From Gammaproteobacteria bacterium 42_54_T18 (lineage in GTDB: Bacteria > Pseudomonadota > Gammaproteobacteria > Pseudomonadales > Ketobacteraceae): a stretch of DNA of 64,000 nucleotides. A program made the translations under genes and the position numbers. Shown in pieces: positions 8,468-17,554 of this stretch. The number at the start of each line of letters is the position of its first letter. Position 1 is the stretch's first letter. The notes under the pieces were generated by a model. It saw nothing but the letters and a program-made list of their open reading frames with translations. It had not been told where the DNA came from and ran no database searches. Location: the NCBI GenBank assembly GCA_002163245.1, contig MAAL01000020.1, positions 1-64,000 on the forward strand, written 5' to 3'.

Positions 8468-10972
8468 CTATTTCACAGTGAGCCAAGTGATGAGCATCGC
8501 TTCGACATTATCCGTTTCTATGGGTTTGCTAATATAATCATCCATACCGGCGGCAATACACTTCTCTTTGTCGCCTTTCATCGAATTAGCTGTCATGGCC
8601 ACAATCGGAATATTACTATTCCAAGATCCAGCCTCACCCTTTCGAATCAAACCACTGGCTTTATAGCCGTCGAGAACGGGCATTTGACAATCCATGAAAA
8701 CCAAATCAAAAGCCTGTTTATCAGTAGCTGATTCAAGCGCACTAATCGCTTCTTTTCCATTAGCAACTACTTCCACATTAAGGTCAAAATCTTCTAAAAT
8801 ACCGGATGCGACCATTTGATTAATTTCATTGTCTTCTACCAATAAAACCCTGCTGTGAATAGGCCAAGGAGGCCGTGATATCTCTTCAGAATACGTTTCC
8901 AGTAATGGTTTTGCGTCTATCTTATTGCTGCTTTCTAGGGCAGAAGATCCAGCGCTACGTGGCTCCGCATTATTCGATGCACAGGTATTTAGGACGTTAA
9001 TCAGATGGAAAGGTGTTGCGGGTTTGGGGAAGCTGCCAAAACACCCTAGTTCATCAAAATAGGCTTTGTCGTGCCGATGAGTTAACGAAGACATCAATAT
9101 CAGTTTATTATTTTTTAATAAGGGATCAGCATTGATCTGTTGAATGAATTCTTCTCCGCCCAATCCTGGCATGATCATATCAACAAAAATTGCATCATAA
9201 GGTCTGGTGCTTGAGCATTTTTTTGCTTGGCTTAAGAGTTGTAAGGCCGCGCTGGCATCCGAAAGATAGGTAACATGAACGCCCCAGGCTTCCAATTGTG
9301 TTTTAATGACGTTGCCCGAACATTCGTTGTCATCAATAACAAGTATTGATAAATTGTCGACGGCCATGTCAGGTTTTGCGGGGGATGATAAGTTACTAAT
9401 TTCTAGTGATACGGTAAATTCAAAGCAGCTGCCTTCATTAATCTTACTCGCGGCACTGATACTGCCCCCCATCAGTTCACTTAACTGTTTACAGATAGAT
9501 AAACCGAGACCTGTACCGCCATATATTCGCGTTGTGGATGAGTCAGCTTGGCTAAATGCATCAAATAATGCAGCTTGTTTACCGGGGTGAATACCGATAC
9601 CTGTATCTTTAATTTTACAATAGAAGATGAACTCAGAGTCACTGATGGCTTGTAAACCGGCTACGAGCTCAACTTCACCTTGTTCAGTAAATTTAATGCT
9701 GTTACTGATTAAATTGGTTAATATTTGCCGCAACCGACCTGGATCACCTTTGACCTCGGCATGGGTTATTTTAGAGAGGTCAACGATGAGTTCTAAATCT
9801 TTTGCCTCCGCTCTAAAGGCCATCGCATCCGTCAGGTCACAAAGCATTTTGATAATATTGAATTCAATGTTTTCTAAATCTAACTTTCCTTCGTCAACTT
9901 TGGAAAAATCCAAGATGTCATTAATAATGGTCAGTAGCGACTCTGCACTGGTTTTGGCGATCATCGCCTTGTGGTGTTGATCTTCCTCCATGGGGGAGCG
10001 CAGAAGCAAATTTAACATGCGGATAACACCGTTCATCGGTGTGCGGATTTCATGGCTCATACAGGCAAGAAAATCAGATTTACATTGAATCGCCGTGGTT
10101 AATTCCGCGGCGTGAATGGCAAGTTGTTGATGTGCCTCTTTGAGCGAGTTATTTTGGGTTTCAATCTCGTTGCGCTGGATAAGTAAATCGTCACGGCTAC
10201 TTAACAGAATATTTTTATCATTGTTCATGCGAGTAAAGACAAGTCCAATCACCACCATTAACAATAGCGTGATTAAGCCTAAAATAGAAAAGGTTGCATC
10301 GATCGTCGTTTGGGCGGCCGCTTGCGCAACATTAATGGGTAATATGACTTCCATAACCCCCCGTACATCCCCTTCTTTCCAATCATTTTTTGGAGTATCA
10401 GGATGATTGTTATGGCAATCGACGCAGGCTGCGCGCATCTTGTCGGCAACGGCGTAACGAATAGAGGGACGGCCGTTGTAATCGACAAATTTAAAGTACG
10501 CCTGGTCTGGGAATTGGATAAGGCTTAACCAGGCATTTTTTACAAAAGGTTCGGCGAATAACACTTGGTTTTCTTCTACTCGCCAAGGAAATGGGTAGCG
10601 GCTGTATAAAAAGGTTTTTGCCCCAGACTGGTGACTACCGATCTTTTCCCCTAACGCCATGCTTAGTGAGGCAGGCAAAGGGATGGCGCCTTCAACATCT
10701 TTGTAATTATGGGTCACCGTAAGACCTTGTTCTTTGGCCGTTTTGATGACTTCCGAGGTGTATAGTGTACGAAATGCCGTGAGCGCCTCTAAGTAACGGC
10801 GAGCACCAGAAACTGAATTATCCGTGATAACCTGTTTTGAAATATTGGATAAATAGACATAAGCACCTGCAATACCCGAGATACATAGCAACGTGAGTAT
10901 CACCAGTGTATAGCGCGAGATCATTCTCCCGAAGCGGGAGAGTAATGTAGGCGTTTTCTTCGTCATCAACAT
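8468..10972 (-). CDS. Hybrid sensor histidine kinase with periplasmic DUF3365 heme-c-type sensor domain
   Basis: 834 aa. Order: TM (about 19-40), periplasmic DUF3365/Tll0287-like domain (about 45-215) containing a covalent-heme motif CVDCH at residues 183-187, second TM (about 225-245), coiled linker, HisKA with MSHEIRTPMNG (His307), HATPase_c with GGTGLGLSICKQL, then two receiver domains. The first receiver has FVDMIMPG and the second FMDCQMPVLDGY followed by the KPIE lysine motif. No Hpt is present. Heme binding in the periplasm points to sensing of redox state or a gaseous ligand (inference). ATG 10972 and ATG 10966 are both possible starts; a perfect inverted repeat sits directly upstream. 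The free-standing DUF3365 gene next door is a likely functional relative. Confidence 0.88.
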   Translation of the reverse strand: MLMTKKTPTLLSRFGRMISRYTLVILTLLCISGIAGAYVYLSNISKQVITDNSVSGARRYLEALTAFRTLYTSEVIKTAKEQGLTVTHNYKDVEGAIPLPASLSMALGEKIGSHQSGAKTFLYSRYPFPWRVEENQVLFAEPFVKNAWLSLIQFPDQAYFKFVDYNGRPSIRYAVADKMRAACVDCHNNHPDTPKNDWKEGDVRGVMEVILPINVAQAAAQTTIDATFSILGLITLLLMVVIGLVFTRMNNDKNILLSSRDDLLIQRNEIETQNNSLKEAHQQLAIHAAELTTAIQCKSDFLACMSHEIRTPMNGVIRMLNLLLRSPMEEDQHHKAMIAKTSAESLLTIINDILDFSKVDEGKLDLENIEFNIIKMLCDLTDAMAFRAEAKDLELIVDLSKITHAEVKGDPGRLRQILTNLISNSIKFTEQGEVELVAGLQAISDSEFIFYCKIKDTGIGIHPGKQAALFDAFSQADSSTTRIYGGTGLGLSICKQLSELMGGSISAASKINEGSCFEFTVSLEISNLSSPAKPDMAVDNLSILVIDDNECSGNVIKTQLEAWGVHVTYLSDASAALQLLSQAKKCSSTRPYDAIFVDMIMPGLGGEEFIQQINADPLLKNNKLILMSSLTHRHDKAYFDELGCFGSFPKPATPFHLINVLNTCASNNAEPRSAGSSALESSNKIDAKPLLETYSEEISRPPWPIHSRVLLVEDNEINQMVASGILEDFDLNVEVVANGKEAISALESATDKQAFDLVFMDCQMPVLDGYKASGLIRKGEAGSWNSNIPIVAMTANSMKGDKEKCIAAGMDDYISKPIETDNVEAMLITWLTVK

Positions 10973-10973
10973 C

Positions 10974-11039
10974 CATATACAGTGAATAGATCTAGACTTG
11001 GTGGCCGAACGTCAATACAGGATCTATTCACTGTATATG
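10974..11039. repeat. Perfect 19-bp inverted repeat at the start of the DUF3365 hybrid kinase gene
   Basis: CATATACAGTGAATAGATC at 10974-10992 is repeated exactly in reverse complement at 11021-11039, separated by 28 bp. The inner arm ends one base before the kinase ATG at 10972, so in a transcript reading leftwards the hairpin would occupy the ribosome-binding region, where no clear Shine-Dalgarno is otherwise visible. It is not followed by a T-run, so it is not a normal terminator. It could be an operator for a dimeric regulator or an RNA element controlling translation. Confidence 0.75.
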
Positions 11040-11173
11040 ACAATTTTACCTCCCCGACCTATAAATTCACTTAAAAGTGTAGCTGAATCATGCCTTTTAC
11101 TAGGGGTATTTGGTTATTTAAATGAAATACACAATTTGACGGATCATTGAGCGAAGCATAACCTAACAAATAG

Positions 11174-11308
11174 ACGGTAGAAGCGGCAAGAATGCGGGAG
11201 TCGGGTGAAGACCCACACTTTCTCGCCAAAGCATTGCTCAACCAACACTATCAACTCACCCACCTGGAACATTTGTACTGCGCCGTACAAACTCACCGCA
11301 GGCTCTGA
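11174..11308 (+). pseudogene. Possible gene remnant
   Basis: The intergenic stretch 11040-11314 carries a plus-strand frame, opening after the TAG at 11171, that reads like real protein: MRESGEDPHFLAKALLN and then HLEHLYCAV before a TGA at 11306. The first ATG is 11192, giving only 38 residues with no convincing start signal. It looks like the end of a small helical protein whose beginning has been lost. I cannot name the family with confidence; it might be a chance frame. Nothing else is evident in this intergenic region. Confidence 0.25.
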
Positions 11309-11314
11309 TGAATA

Positions 11315-12016
11315 TTAGTCGTCGTAGATCAAAACACTAATAGCGCCACCAAACTCACCCAAATGCCCCTCTACTGGCTCAGCATGAATTGCTTTTCCTT
11401 GCCCACCGCCATGGCACCTCATACAGCCAGCTTTGTAATACTCAGGTAACATCAGCCTATACCCATCATTAGTATAATTGTCATGGATCTTATTTTTAGG
11501 CCAGCTTGGGTTTCTAAACTTTTGCTCTATTACATCTTCTTCCCATGAATCCGCTTTATTTTCCGTGTTTACCAATAATTGAGCTGACGTGGTAAGTCGG
11601 ATAATAGCCTTCCCACCGGTAAGCTCTTCAAATCTAAGGCCCGATAGCCGTGCAAAACGTGCTGGAAGAAACTTATTGGCATATGCACCTGTGCTCCACT
11701 TACCCTCGTATCTTCCTTCCTTGGCATTTTTTATCACGTATGTCATAGAATCCATAAGCTGAGTTAATAGCACATTAGATTCGTCAAATTTTTTCCCTGC
11801 TGATTTTTCATAATTGCTTTTGGTTTTAGTAACAAAATCACTAAGATTAAAAGCGCTCGGATCATTGATGGTAACGCTATTTACGGTAATGGCTCTGGCT
11901 GATCGTAAGAGCGTCGTTAAATCTGTCGCTACGTCTCTACCACTCGCAAATGTGAAGGTGCTTGTAACACTTAGAACTATTGTGACAATACACTTTATTA
12001 GTAGGGATTTTTTCAT
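11315..12016 (-). CDS. Periplasmic DUF3365-family c-type heme protein
   Basis: 233 aa with an N-terminal signal peptide (cleavage near TFASG, residues 23-25) and no further TM. The body is a DUF3365/Tll0287-like domain with a single covalent-heme motif CMRCH at residues 198-202, followed by GEFGGAISVLIYDD at the end. The same fold forms the sensor part of the kinase at 8468-10972, so the two are probably related in ligand or redox role. The about 280 bp between them contain an inverted repeat and a possible remnant. It may be a soluble heme sensor or an electron-transfer protein; the physiological partner is unknown. Confidence 0.8.
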   Translation of the reverse strand: MKKSLLIKCIVTIVLSVTSTFTFASGRDVATDLTTLLRSARAITVNSVTINDPSAFNLSDFVTKTKSNYEKSAGKKFDESNVLLTQLMDSMTYVIKNAKEGRYEGKWSTGAYANKFLPARFARLSGLRFEELTGGKAIIRLTTSAQLLVNTENKADSWEEDVIEQKFRNPSWPKNKIHDNYTNDGYRLMLPEYYKAGCMRCHGGGQGKAIHAEPVEGHLGEFGGAISVLIYDD

Positions 12017-12166
12017 CGTTATTTCTGCCTCAATTATTATAATTGTGAAACCATAAACGCTCCTTATTCGTTAAGGTGAGTTAACATACTTATCCCTGCT
12101 TAACTATCAGGTTAGATGAATACCCAATACCTGTCTAATTGATTCAAATCTAATGAGGCTACCCGA

Positions 12167-12364
12167 TTACCGCCAATGACCTGCCACCCACACCCTGTTT
12201 CGTTTGCGTACTGCCCAGTGGCCCGCAACCCATACCTGGCCGAGCGGCGCAGCTTTATGCACAGTAACAGCACGACGTCCATGATGGGGATGTATACAGC
12301 CTGCCAACGAAACTAATAACAAAAAACACAGTGCTGTTTTAAATGTAAGATTGGTAAAATGCAT
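12167..12364 (-). CDS. Small lipoprotein with WVAGHW repeats
   Basis: 65 aa from ATG 12364, which is preceded by AGGAAGG; an upstream in-frame start at 12385 has no such signal. It has a lipoprotein signal peptide with lipobox LAGC (Cys23), a His/Arg-rich HPHHGRR segment, and two copies of the WVAGHW motif at the C-terminus, resembling the YXWxxGxW repeat proteins found in many proteobacteria. Their function is unknown, though the repeats occur in envelope proteins. It is probably monocistronic. Confidence 0.6.
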   Translation of the reverse strand: MHFTNLTFKTALCFLLLVSLAGCIHPHHGRRAVTVHKAAPLGQVWVAGHWAVRKRNRVWVAGHWR

Positions 12365-12533
12365 GGTTAGTCCTTCCTTTGTCATGTTATATAAACAACT
12401 AACGCATGAAGCCCTTATTAGTTGACAAGGCTTTTCTTTCTGTCGTGAACTTCCTCAACTTTTTGTTGATATTCTGAATGCTGCGCACCCATCCTGCGGT
12501 CCCACCGCGTGAAATACAACGCGATGATATGCA

Positions 12534-13284
12534 TCAAAAAACGCGTAAATCCTCCGAGCAGCGTAGGCTTTCAAATGCCGCCAATTCCCAAGGGCGAATT
12601 GCAAGCACCATACTAGAACCAAACCGCTCCTCCAGAGGCAAGCTACTATCTTCATTATGAAACTGACGAAACTCTTGGGCTAGCCTCTCTATTCGTTTTA
12701 TAAGGATATTATTAGAGTTCCTAGATAACATTCCCGTGGTAAAAACACGAAGCTCCCCCTTACCGGAAAAGTTAGAATCCAAAAAATCCATTTGTACTTG
12801 GCTTTCAAAAAAACGTTGTATCGGCCCGTTTTTTATCCAACTAAAATGTGAAGAGATCAGTAATTTAATCTTATTATTGGGTAACAACTCTTAGTCGTAG
12901 TTTATCCAACTTGGCAAGACATTGAACCAGCTCCGTTTTCTCAATCCTGTAACGTAAAATAATTTCATCAAAACACCAATGGTTAAGCGCACATATAACC
13001 ACCACAAGCAGCTTCATATCAGAAACAAATAGCTGCTCTTGATCAAGGGTGAGCTGCTCAATCTGTTGCTTGCTTTGGTCGAGCTGACGCATCAAGTCAG
13101 AGATTTCCATATTCATCAACTGACAAACCTGATCCAGGCGTTTTAACGAAAAGTCCTGATCCGAAAACAAGCGCTTAACACTGGATTCGGATAAATCTAG
13201 GGCAGTCGCTACTTCGACATAGGTAACATTGGCAGCACGCAGGGATTTTTTTAACGCTTGAACAATAGCACGAGTTTCTGACAT
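12534..13284 (-). pseudogene. XRE-type HTH regulator, split by a frameshift
   Basis: Two overlapping frames make one protein of about 245 aa. The first (13284 to 12874) starts with an XRE-like helix-turn-helix (VEVATALDLSESSVKRLFSD) and ends out of frame after AKLDKLRL. The second (from about 12887 to 12534) continues naturally with LLPNNKIKLLISSHFSW and a C-terminal domain. At 12888-12894 the sequence reads CTAAGAG where about two extra bases would restore CTA-AxT-GAG-TTG (Leu-x-Glu-Leu). This is either a recent 2-bp deletion, a sequencing error, or recoding. The N-terminal DNA-binding part alone could still be made. Palindromes at 13304-13353 are plausible self-operators. Confidence 0.7.
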
Positions 13285-13303
13285 AACAGATTCATCTCTA
13301 TCA

Positions 13304-13353
13304 ATAGGTATTACACCACAATACCTTATTACGAATACCTTAGTAAGGTATTG
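13304..13353. promoter_or_regulatory. Clustered palindromes upstream of the XRE-type regulator
   Basis: AATACCTTA at 13334-13342 and TAAGGTATT at 13344-13352 form a 19-bp palindrome around one G. A further copy, CAATACCTTA at 13319-13328, is inverted relative to TAAGGTATTG at 13344-13353, and AATAGGTATT at 13303-13312 is a third related half. They lie 20-70 bp before the regulator start, where an autoregulatory operator would be expected. Use by this regulator is inferred. Confidence 0.5.
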
Positions 13354-13382
13354 TCAGAGATGAGCACTGAAGAGCCAGTAAA

Positions 13383-14444
13383 CTATTGTAAATTTTGCTC
13401 CATATAACGCAACACACCCAAGTTTCTCTGTAGCTGTACGTGATTCACGCCAGGAAACAACCGATATCGATAGTTGATTCCCCGCTCCATAAAATGGCCT
13501 TCGTCTTTCACTGGAAAGGCACTGAGCGGCCTCACCAACAGGTCACCTAAAAAGAGCGATAAGGGATGGCTCTCGTTTGAATGTAACGTACCTCCAACAA
13601 AATGGTGTTCAACATGCTCTGCCCAATAATCACCTATATATGGCGTCACATCACCAAAACCCAGATCTTTAATCCCCTGACTACGAAAGGCCATGATCTG
13701 ACTAACTAGCTGGGTTACCAAAAACGGCAACCTTTCTAACACTGCATTGGCAATTTTTGCGGCTTTTTCCAGCGGAGCACCGTAATGAGGGGAACCAAGA
13801 TAAAAGACTTTTTTAATAAGCGGGAGAAATCGAGTATCATGCTTTGAGGCCCAAGCCAGAGCCGACTTCATCACCAGCCCTCCCATGCTATACCCCACCA
13901 TCACTATTTCTTCCACGTCTACGGCCAACTCATCAACAAGGCTATCAAGATGCTCTGCAAACTTTTCTCCGTTCTCCGCGATAGATAAGCCACTGTTATA
14001 ACGAAAATAAAAAGGCCGATAGCCCAAGGAATCGTAGATCTCAATACCGTAGTCAGTAGGTTCTGTATCAGCGCTTTCTGGGCGAATACTTTGAGAGGAA
14101 AACTCCCATATACGCTCATTACAACAAACACCATGTAGAAAAATAATAAGCTTGCGAGAAGAGGCGCTTCCTGGAATATACTCCACATTCACGTTATTGA
14201 TAGGATTCCCACGAAAATAAAAGCCGGACTTTGCAGTTAACACATGCTCTCTATCTTGCATGGTATCGCCGACGGCTCCGTTTAGGGCAGCATGAGCCAT
14301 AGAAGCCAGCTTTGGAATGAGGTAAAGCTCAGGTTTTTTACCGGTATATTCGTGTGTACCTTCCAAGCCAGCATCATCACTACGTGTACACTGAGCCGTA
14401 TCAGATATTGTATTATGTTCGATATTTAAGGCATTCTCTTTCAT
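13383..14444 (-). CDS. Alpha/beta-hydrolase (lipase/PGAP1-like esterase)
   Basis: 353 aa without an obvious signal peptide. It shows the oxyanion-loop stretch LIIFLHGVCCNERIW, the nucleophile elbow MVGYSMGGLVMKSA (Ser in GYSMG), FYLGSPHYGAPLE (a common lipase feature after the nucleophile), and a late His in FPGVNHVQL that is a good candidate for the catalytic His. The N-terminal 90 residues include a helical segment found in polyhydroxyalkanoate- and triacylglycerol-directed lipases. It is probably a cytoplasmic or membrane-associated esterase; the substrate is unknown. It precedes the regulator gene on the same strand. Confidence 0.75.
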   Translation of the reverse strand: MKENALNIEHNTISDTAQCTRSDDAGLEGTHEYTGKKPELYLIPKLASMAHAALNGAVGDTMQDREHVLTAKSGFYFRGNPINNVNVEYIPGSASSRKLIIFLHGVCCNERIWEFSSQSIRPESADTEPTDYGIEIYDSLGYRPFYFRYNSGLSIAENGEKFAEHLDSLVDELAVDVEEIVMVGYSMGGLVMKSALAWASKHDTRFLPLIKKVFYLGSPHYGAPLEKAAKIANAVLERLPFLVTQLVSQIMAFRSQGIKDLGFGDVTPYIGDYWAEHVEHHFVGGTLHSNESHPLSLFLGDLLVRPLSAFPVKDEGHFMERGINYRYRLFPGVNHVQLQRNLGVLRYMEQNLQ

Positions 14445-14542
14445 AATAAATCAACTTTAAGTGTTCATCTGTACACTCAGTGTAATGGGCTATCCAGGTA
14501 GTGTCAAACGTACTCATTGTTGATTTACGCAACCTCGCATCC

Positions 14543-17461
14543 TTATTTTTTAAACTTGCCCTGTGTTAGATGAGTTTCCAAAACCTGGTACAACGCTGTC
14601 AAATTAACAGGCTTAGATAAATACCCCTGGCAACCCAAACTCAGCATTCTATCAACCTCACTACCTTTTGATTCCGCTGTTAATGCATAAATAGGCACAT
14701 CCACGCCCCTGTCTTTGAGGTACTCTACAGCTTCAATACCATCGCAATTTGGCATATTAATATCCATTAGCACCAAGTCTGGCAACGATTTCTCACAATA
14801 CTCACAGGCTTCTTTTCCATCACTCGCAACCACAATCGTTACACCAGTTTTCTTTAATACACGAGAGATAAGCTGCTGGTTCACAATATTATCTTCAGCA
14901 AGAAGAACCGTTCCGTGCAATGTTGGAACGTTCTGTTTTGTTTTATTCCTTTTGCTAGGCTGATCTATTGATGTAGGCACCCCAGATGCATTCAACCAAA
15001 CAACGTCAGATCTTAACTTTTGGTCTAACAACAACGTAAATGTGCAGCCCTGACGCAATTGACTTTCAACAAGAATATCTCCGCCCATCATGTCAGCTAA
15101 CCTTTTTGAAATAGCCAACCCTAAACACCCGTCACCGACAACCGCCCCCCCTCGCTGAGAGAACACAGAAAACAATGCCTCCATTCTACCCTTGGATAAA
15201 CCCGGCCCCGTGTCTTTAACGGAAATTCTTAGCTGCTGAGTAGCATCGCGCCATGAAACTTCCAGAGTAATCGCACCCATCCGGGTAAATTTTACCGCGT
15301 TATCGCACAGGTTCCATAACACCTGAAATATTCTCATAGGATCACCCTCTATTTCTGAAGGCATGGCAGTTAGATATTCAACCGCAAATGTTAAGCCACG
15401 TTTATCGGACCTTTCTGTAAACTCAGGTGCTAATTTCGATATCAGCGACATTATATCCAGAGGAATTTTTTCAACCGTAAACTTATTCGCTTCCATTTTG
15501 GAATAGTCCAAAATATTATTGATCAACCTTAACAATGCCCCACTATTGCCAACAACAGTATCGACATGAGATTTTTTAGCACCTCCCTTGGTATCATCTT
15601 CCAGTAATACCTCGCTATAGCCAACAATCGCCGTTAGCGGTGTTCGTATATAATGGCTCATCATAGATAAAAAGTGGTTCATTTCCTTCATATCAGACAA
15701 TGCCTGATCCTTTTTCAGCACCTCTTTTTCATGCTCAGAAATCGCTCTTAACTTTTCATAAAACTCACTTACATCAACCAATGCACCCTCTATGTGAGTT
15801 GGCGAACCTTTGTCATCAAAGATCATATTTGATCGGTGTTCAACCGCTCTGGAGATACCATCTCTTCCCGTTAAACGAAAACTGTTTTCAACCGTATCAC
15901 CCAACGAAAGTGTTTTGTATTCCACCGGAGAATCCCTAAAAAGGGTTAGTGCTATTTTTTTATTTTCTAAAATCGCATCAGCAGCAGAGAAAAAACCAAA
16001 TATCTTTGAAAAAGACAAGTTGACAGCAACAATACGTCCATCGAGCGTCATACGATAAAGTCCCTCCAAAGAATTATCAAATATGGAACGGTACCGCTGA
16101 AGGCTACTCTCTTTCTTTTGCTCAGCAATCAGCATCACTTCTCTCTCCAACTTTATTCTATTTGACAAAGCAAATGATAAAGCCAATGCCTGAAAAACGA
16201 CACCAAGCATAACAAACACCTCATCCCTTCCTGCAAAATAGGGGACCCCATAGTTCCCCATAACCGACAACAAAACACCTAAAATGTTTGGAGTCCACCC
16301 AAAAATAAAAATCGCTCCATTCACATTGCCTTGCGTCATGCTGTAAAACGCAATCAACAAAACACTCGGCAATATAATCGCAGACAGCAACGTCACCCAA
16401 TCTACAGCAGTGTAGTAAGAGATAAAAAATGACAACACCACATTACAGGCAACAATAACAACACATAAATTAACCAGCCTATCAATCCAAACATTAAGAT
16501 TATTAATATCAAGAAATAACTGAAAAAACTTAAACGCAAAAAAATAGGCACCCAAGACAATAATAGAAAACGTTTTATCTCCAAACACATCAAAAATATC
16601 TTCAAAAAACAGCATCCCATGCCCGTACTGAAGAACTATATATAAGGTCATACCCGCTAAAAAACCCACATAATATACATAGCTAACATCCTTAACAGAG
16701 AAGAATATAAATATATTGTAAATCATCAGAATCCCCATACAGCCAAAAAAAACACCGTATATAAATTCTTCTTCTGCAATTTTTTCGATAAAAGCGACGG
16801 GCTTCCACAACCCGACAGAAAGGATCAAACTCAGATTACGATTCTGCAATTTTAGATAAACAGTCATACTCTCCCCCTTTTTTAATACAAGAGGAAATAC
16901 ACTGTTAACATTCACAATTTCACGGGACTCTAGTGGCAGCTGAGTATCTGCGGACCGAACATCATAGCCCCCTGCTTCTATCGGAACATAAAGCTCAGCA
17001 ATATAAAGAAGCGGCTTATCGATTTCGAGATACCACACAGATTCTTTATTATCCGAATGGCTATATTCTTTATCGGTATTATCAGGAACAGATAAATTAA
17101 TTTCTAACCAATAGGTGGAATCCCCTCCCTCTACGTGAGGCGCGGGCAATACGTTTTTTATAAACCTATCATTTTCAGAAGATACTACTTGTTCAATAGT
17201 CAAAGCCCCATCTTTATCTTCCAAAATATTCATATAGGGACTAAGTAAATAGTATGTATCATCACCAACAATAACCGTACGATCGTCAGCCGTTTCAAGA
17301 TCAACATTCAGAGCGAACACAGAAGAACAAAACAGTAGCAAAAACAAAGACACTACCAGCGCCAAGGCTCCCCTTATGGTAGCCCACCACCCCAATCCTT
17401 TTCGCAAACAGCTATTATAAAGACATTTATTATAATGAAACCGGTTAAACACAAATATCAC
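14543..17461 (-). CDS. 7TMR-DISM hybrid sensor histidine kinase (paralogue A)
   Basis: 972 aa. Order: N-terminal anchor/signal (about 28-50), extracellular 7TMR-DISMED2-like domain (about 60-215, with VNVNSVFPL), seven TM helices (about 228-440), PAS (about 455-580), HisKA with MSHYIRTPL (His603), HATPase_c, receiver (about 850-965) with LMDINMPNCDG. The G2 box reads GDGCLGLAIS where GLGL is normal, so one glycine is replaced by Cys and catalysis may be weakened. There is no Hpt. It is clearly paralogous to the three kinases at 27653-37814, sharing the LEDxxxxLxI N-terminal motif and the EEFxYGxFFG entry to the 7TM. 7TMR-DISM domains are thought to bind small molecules, possibly carbohydrates. 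Confidence 0.88.
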   Translation of the reverse strand: MIFVFNRFHYNKCLYNSCLRKGLGWWATIRGALALVVSLFLLLFCSSVFALNVDLETADDRTVIVGDDTYYLLSPYMNILEDKDGALTIEQVVSSENDRFIKNVLPAPHVEGGDSTYWLEINLSVPDNTDKEYSHSDNKESVWYLEIDKPLLYIAELYVPIEAGGYDVRSADTQLPLESREIVNVNSVFPLVLKKGESMTVYLKLQNRNLSLILSVGLWKPVAFIEKIAEEEFIYGVFFGCMGILMIYNIFIFFSVKDVSYVYYVGFLAGMTLYIVLQYGHGMLFFEDIFDVFGDKTFSIIVLGAYFFAFKFFQLFLDINNLNVWIDRLVNLCVVIVACNVVLSFFISYYTAVDWVTLLSAIILPSVLLIAFYSMTQGNVNGAIFIFGWTPNILGVLLSVMGNYGVPYFAGRDEVFVMLGVVFQALALSFALSNRIKLEREVMLIAEQKKESSLQRYRSIFDNSLEGLYRMTLDGRIVAVNLSFSKIFGFFSAADAILENKKIALTLFRDSPVEYKTLSLGDTVENSFRLTGRDGISRAVEHRSNMIFDDKGSPTHIEGALVDVSEFYEKLRAISEHEKEVLKKDQALSDMKEMNHFLSMMSHYIRTPLTAIVGYSEVLLEDDTKGGAKKSHVDTVVGNSGALLRLINNILDYSKMEANKFTVEKIPLDIMSLISKLAPEFTERSDKRGLTFAVEYLTAMPSEIEGDPMRIFQVLWNLCDNAVKFTRMGAITLEVSWRDATQQLRISVKDTGPGLSKGRMEALFSVFSQRGGAVVGDGCLGLAISKRLADMMGGDILVESQLRQGCTFTLLLDQKLRSDVVWLNASGVPTSIDQPSKRNKTKQNVPTLHGTVLLAEDNIVNQQLISRVLKKTGVTIVVASDGKEACEYCEKSLPDLVLMDINMPNCDGIEAVEYLKDRGVDVPIYALTAESKGSEVDRMLSLGCQGYLSKPVNLTALYQVLETHLTQGKFKK

Positions 17462-17554
17462 ACCTTATTCCATACTTCCCTCCCCGAAGTATAGATCAGA
17501 TTTTAAACCCGCCATTCTAAGCACCGACTTAAAGAAACGTTGATTGTAATGATT

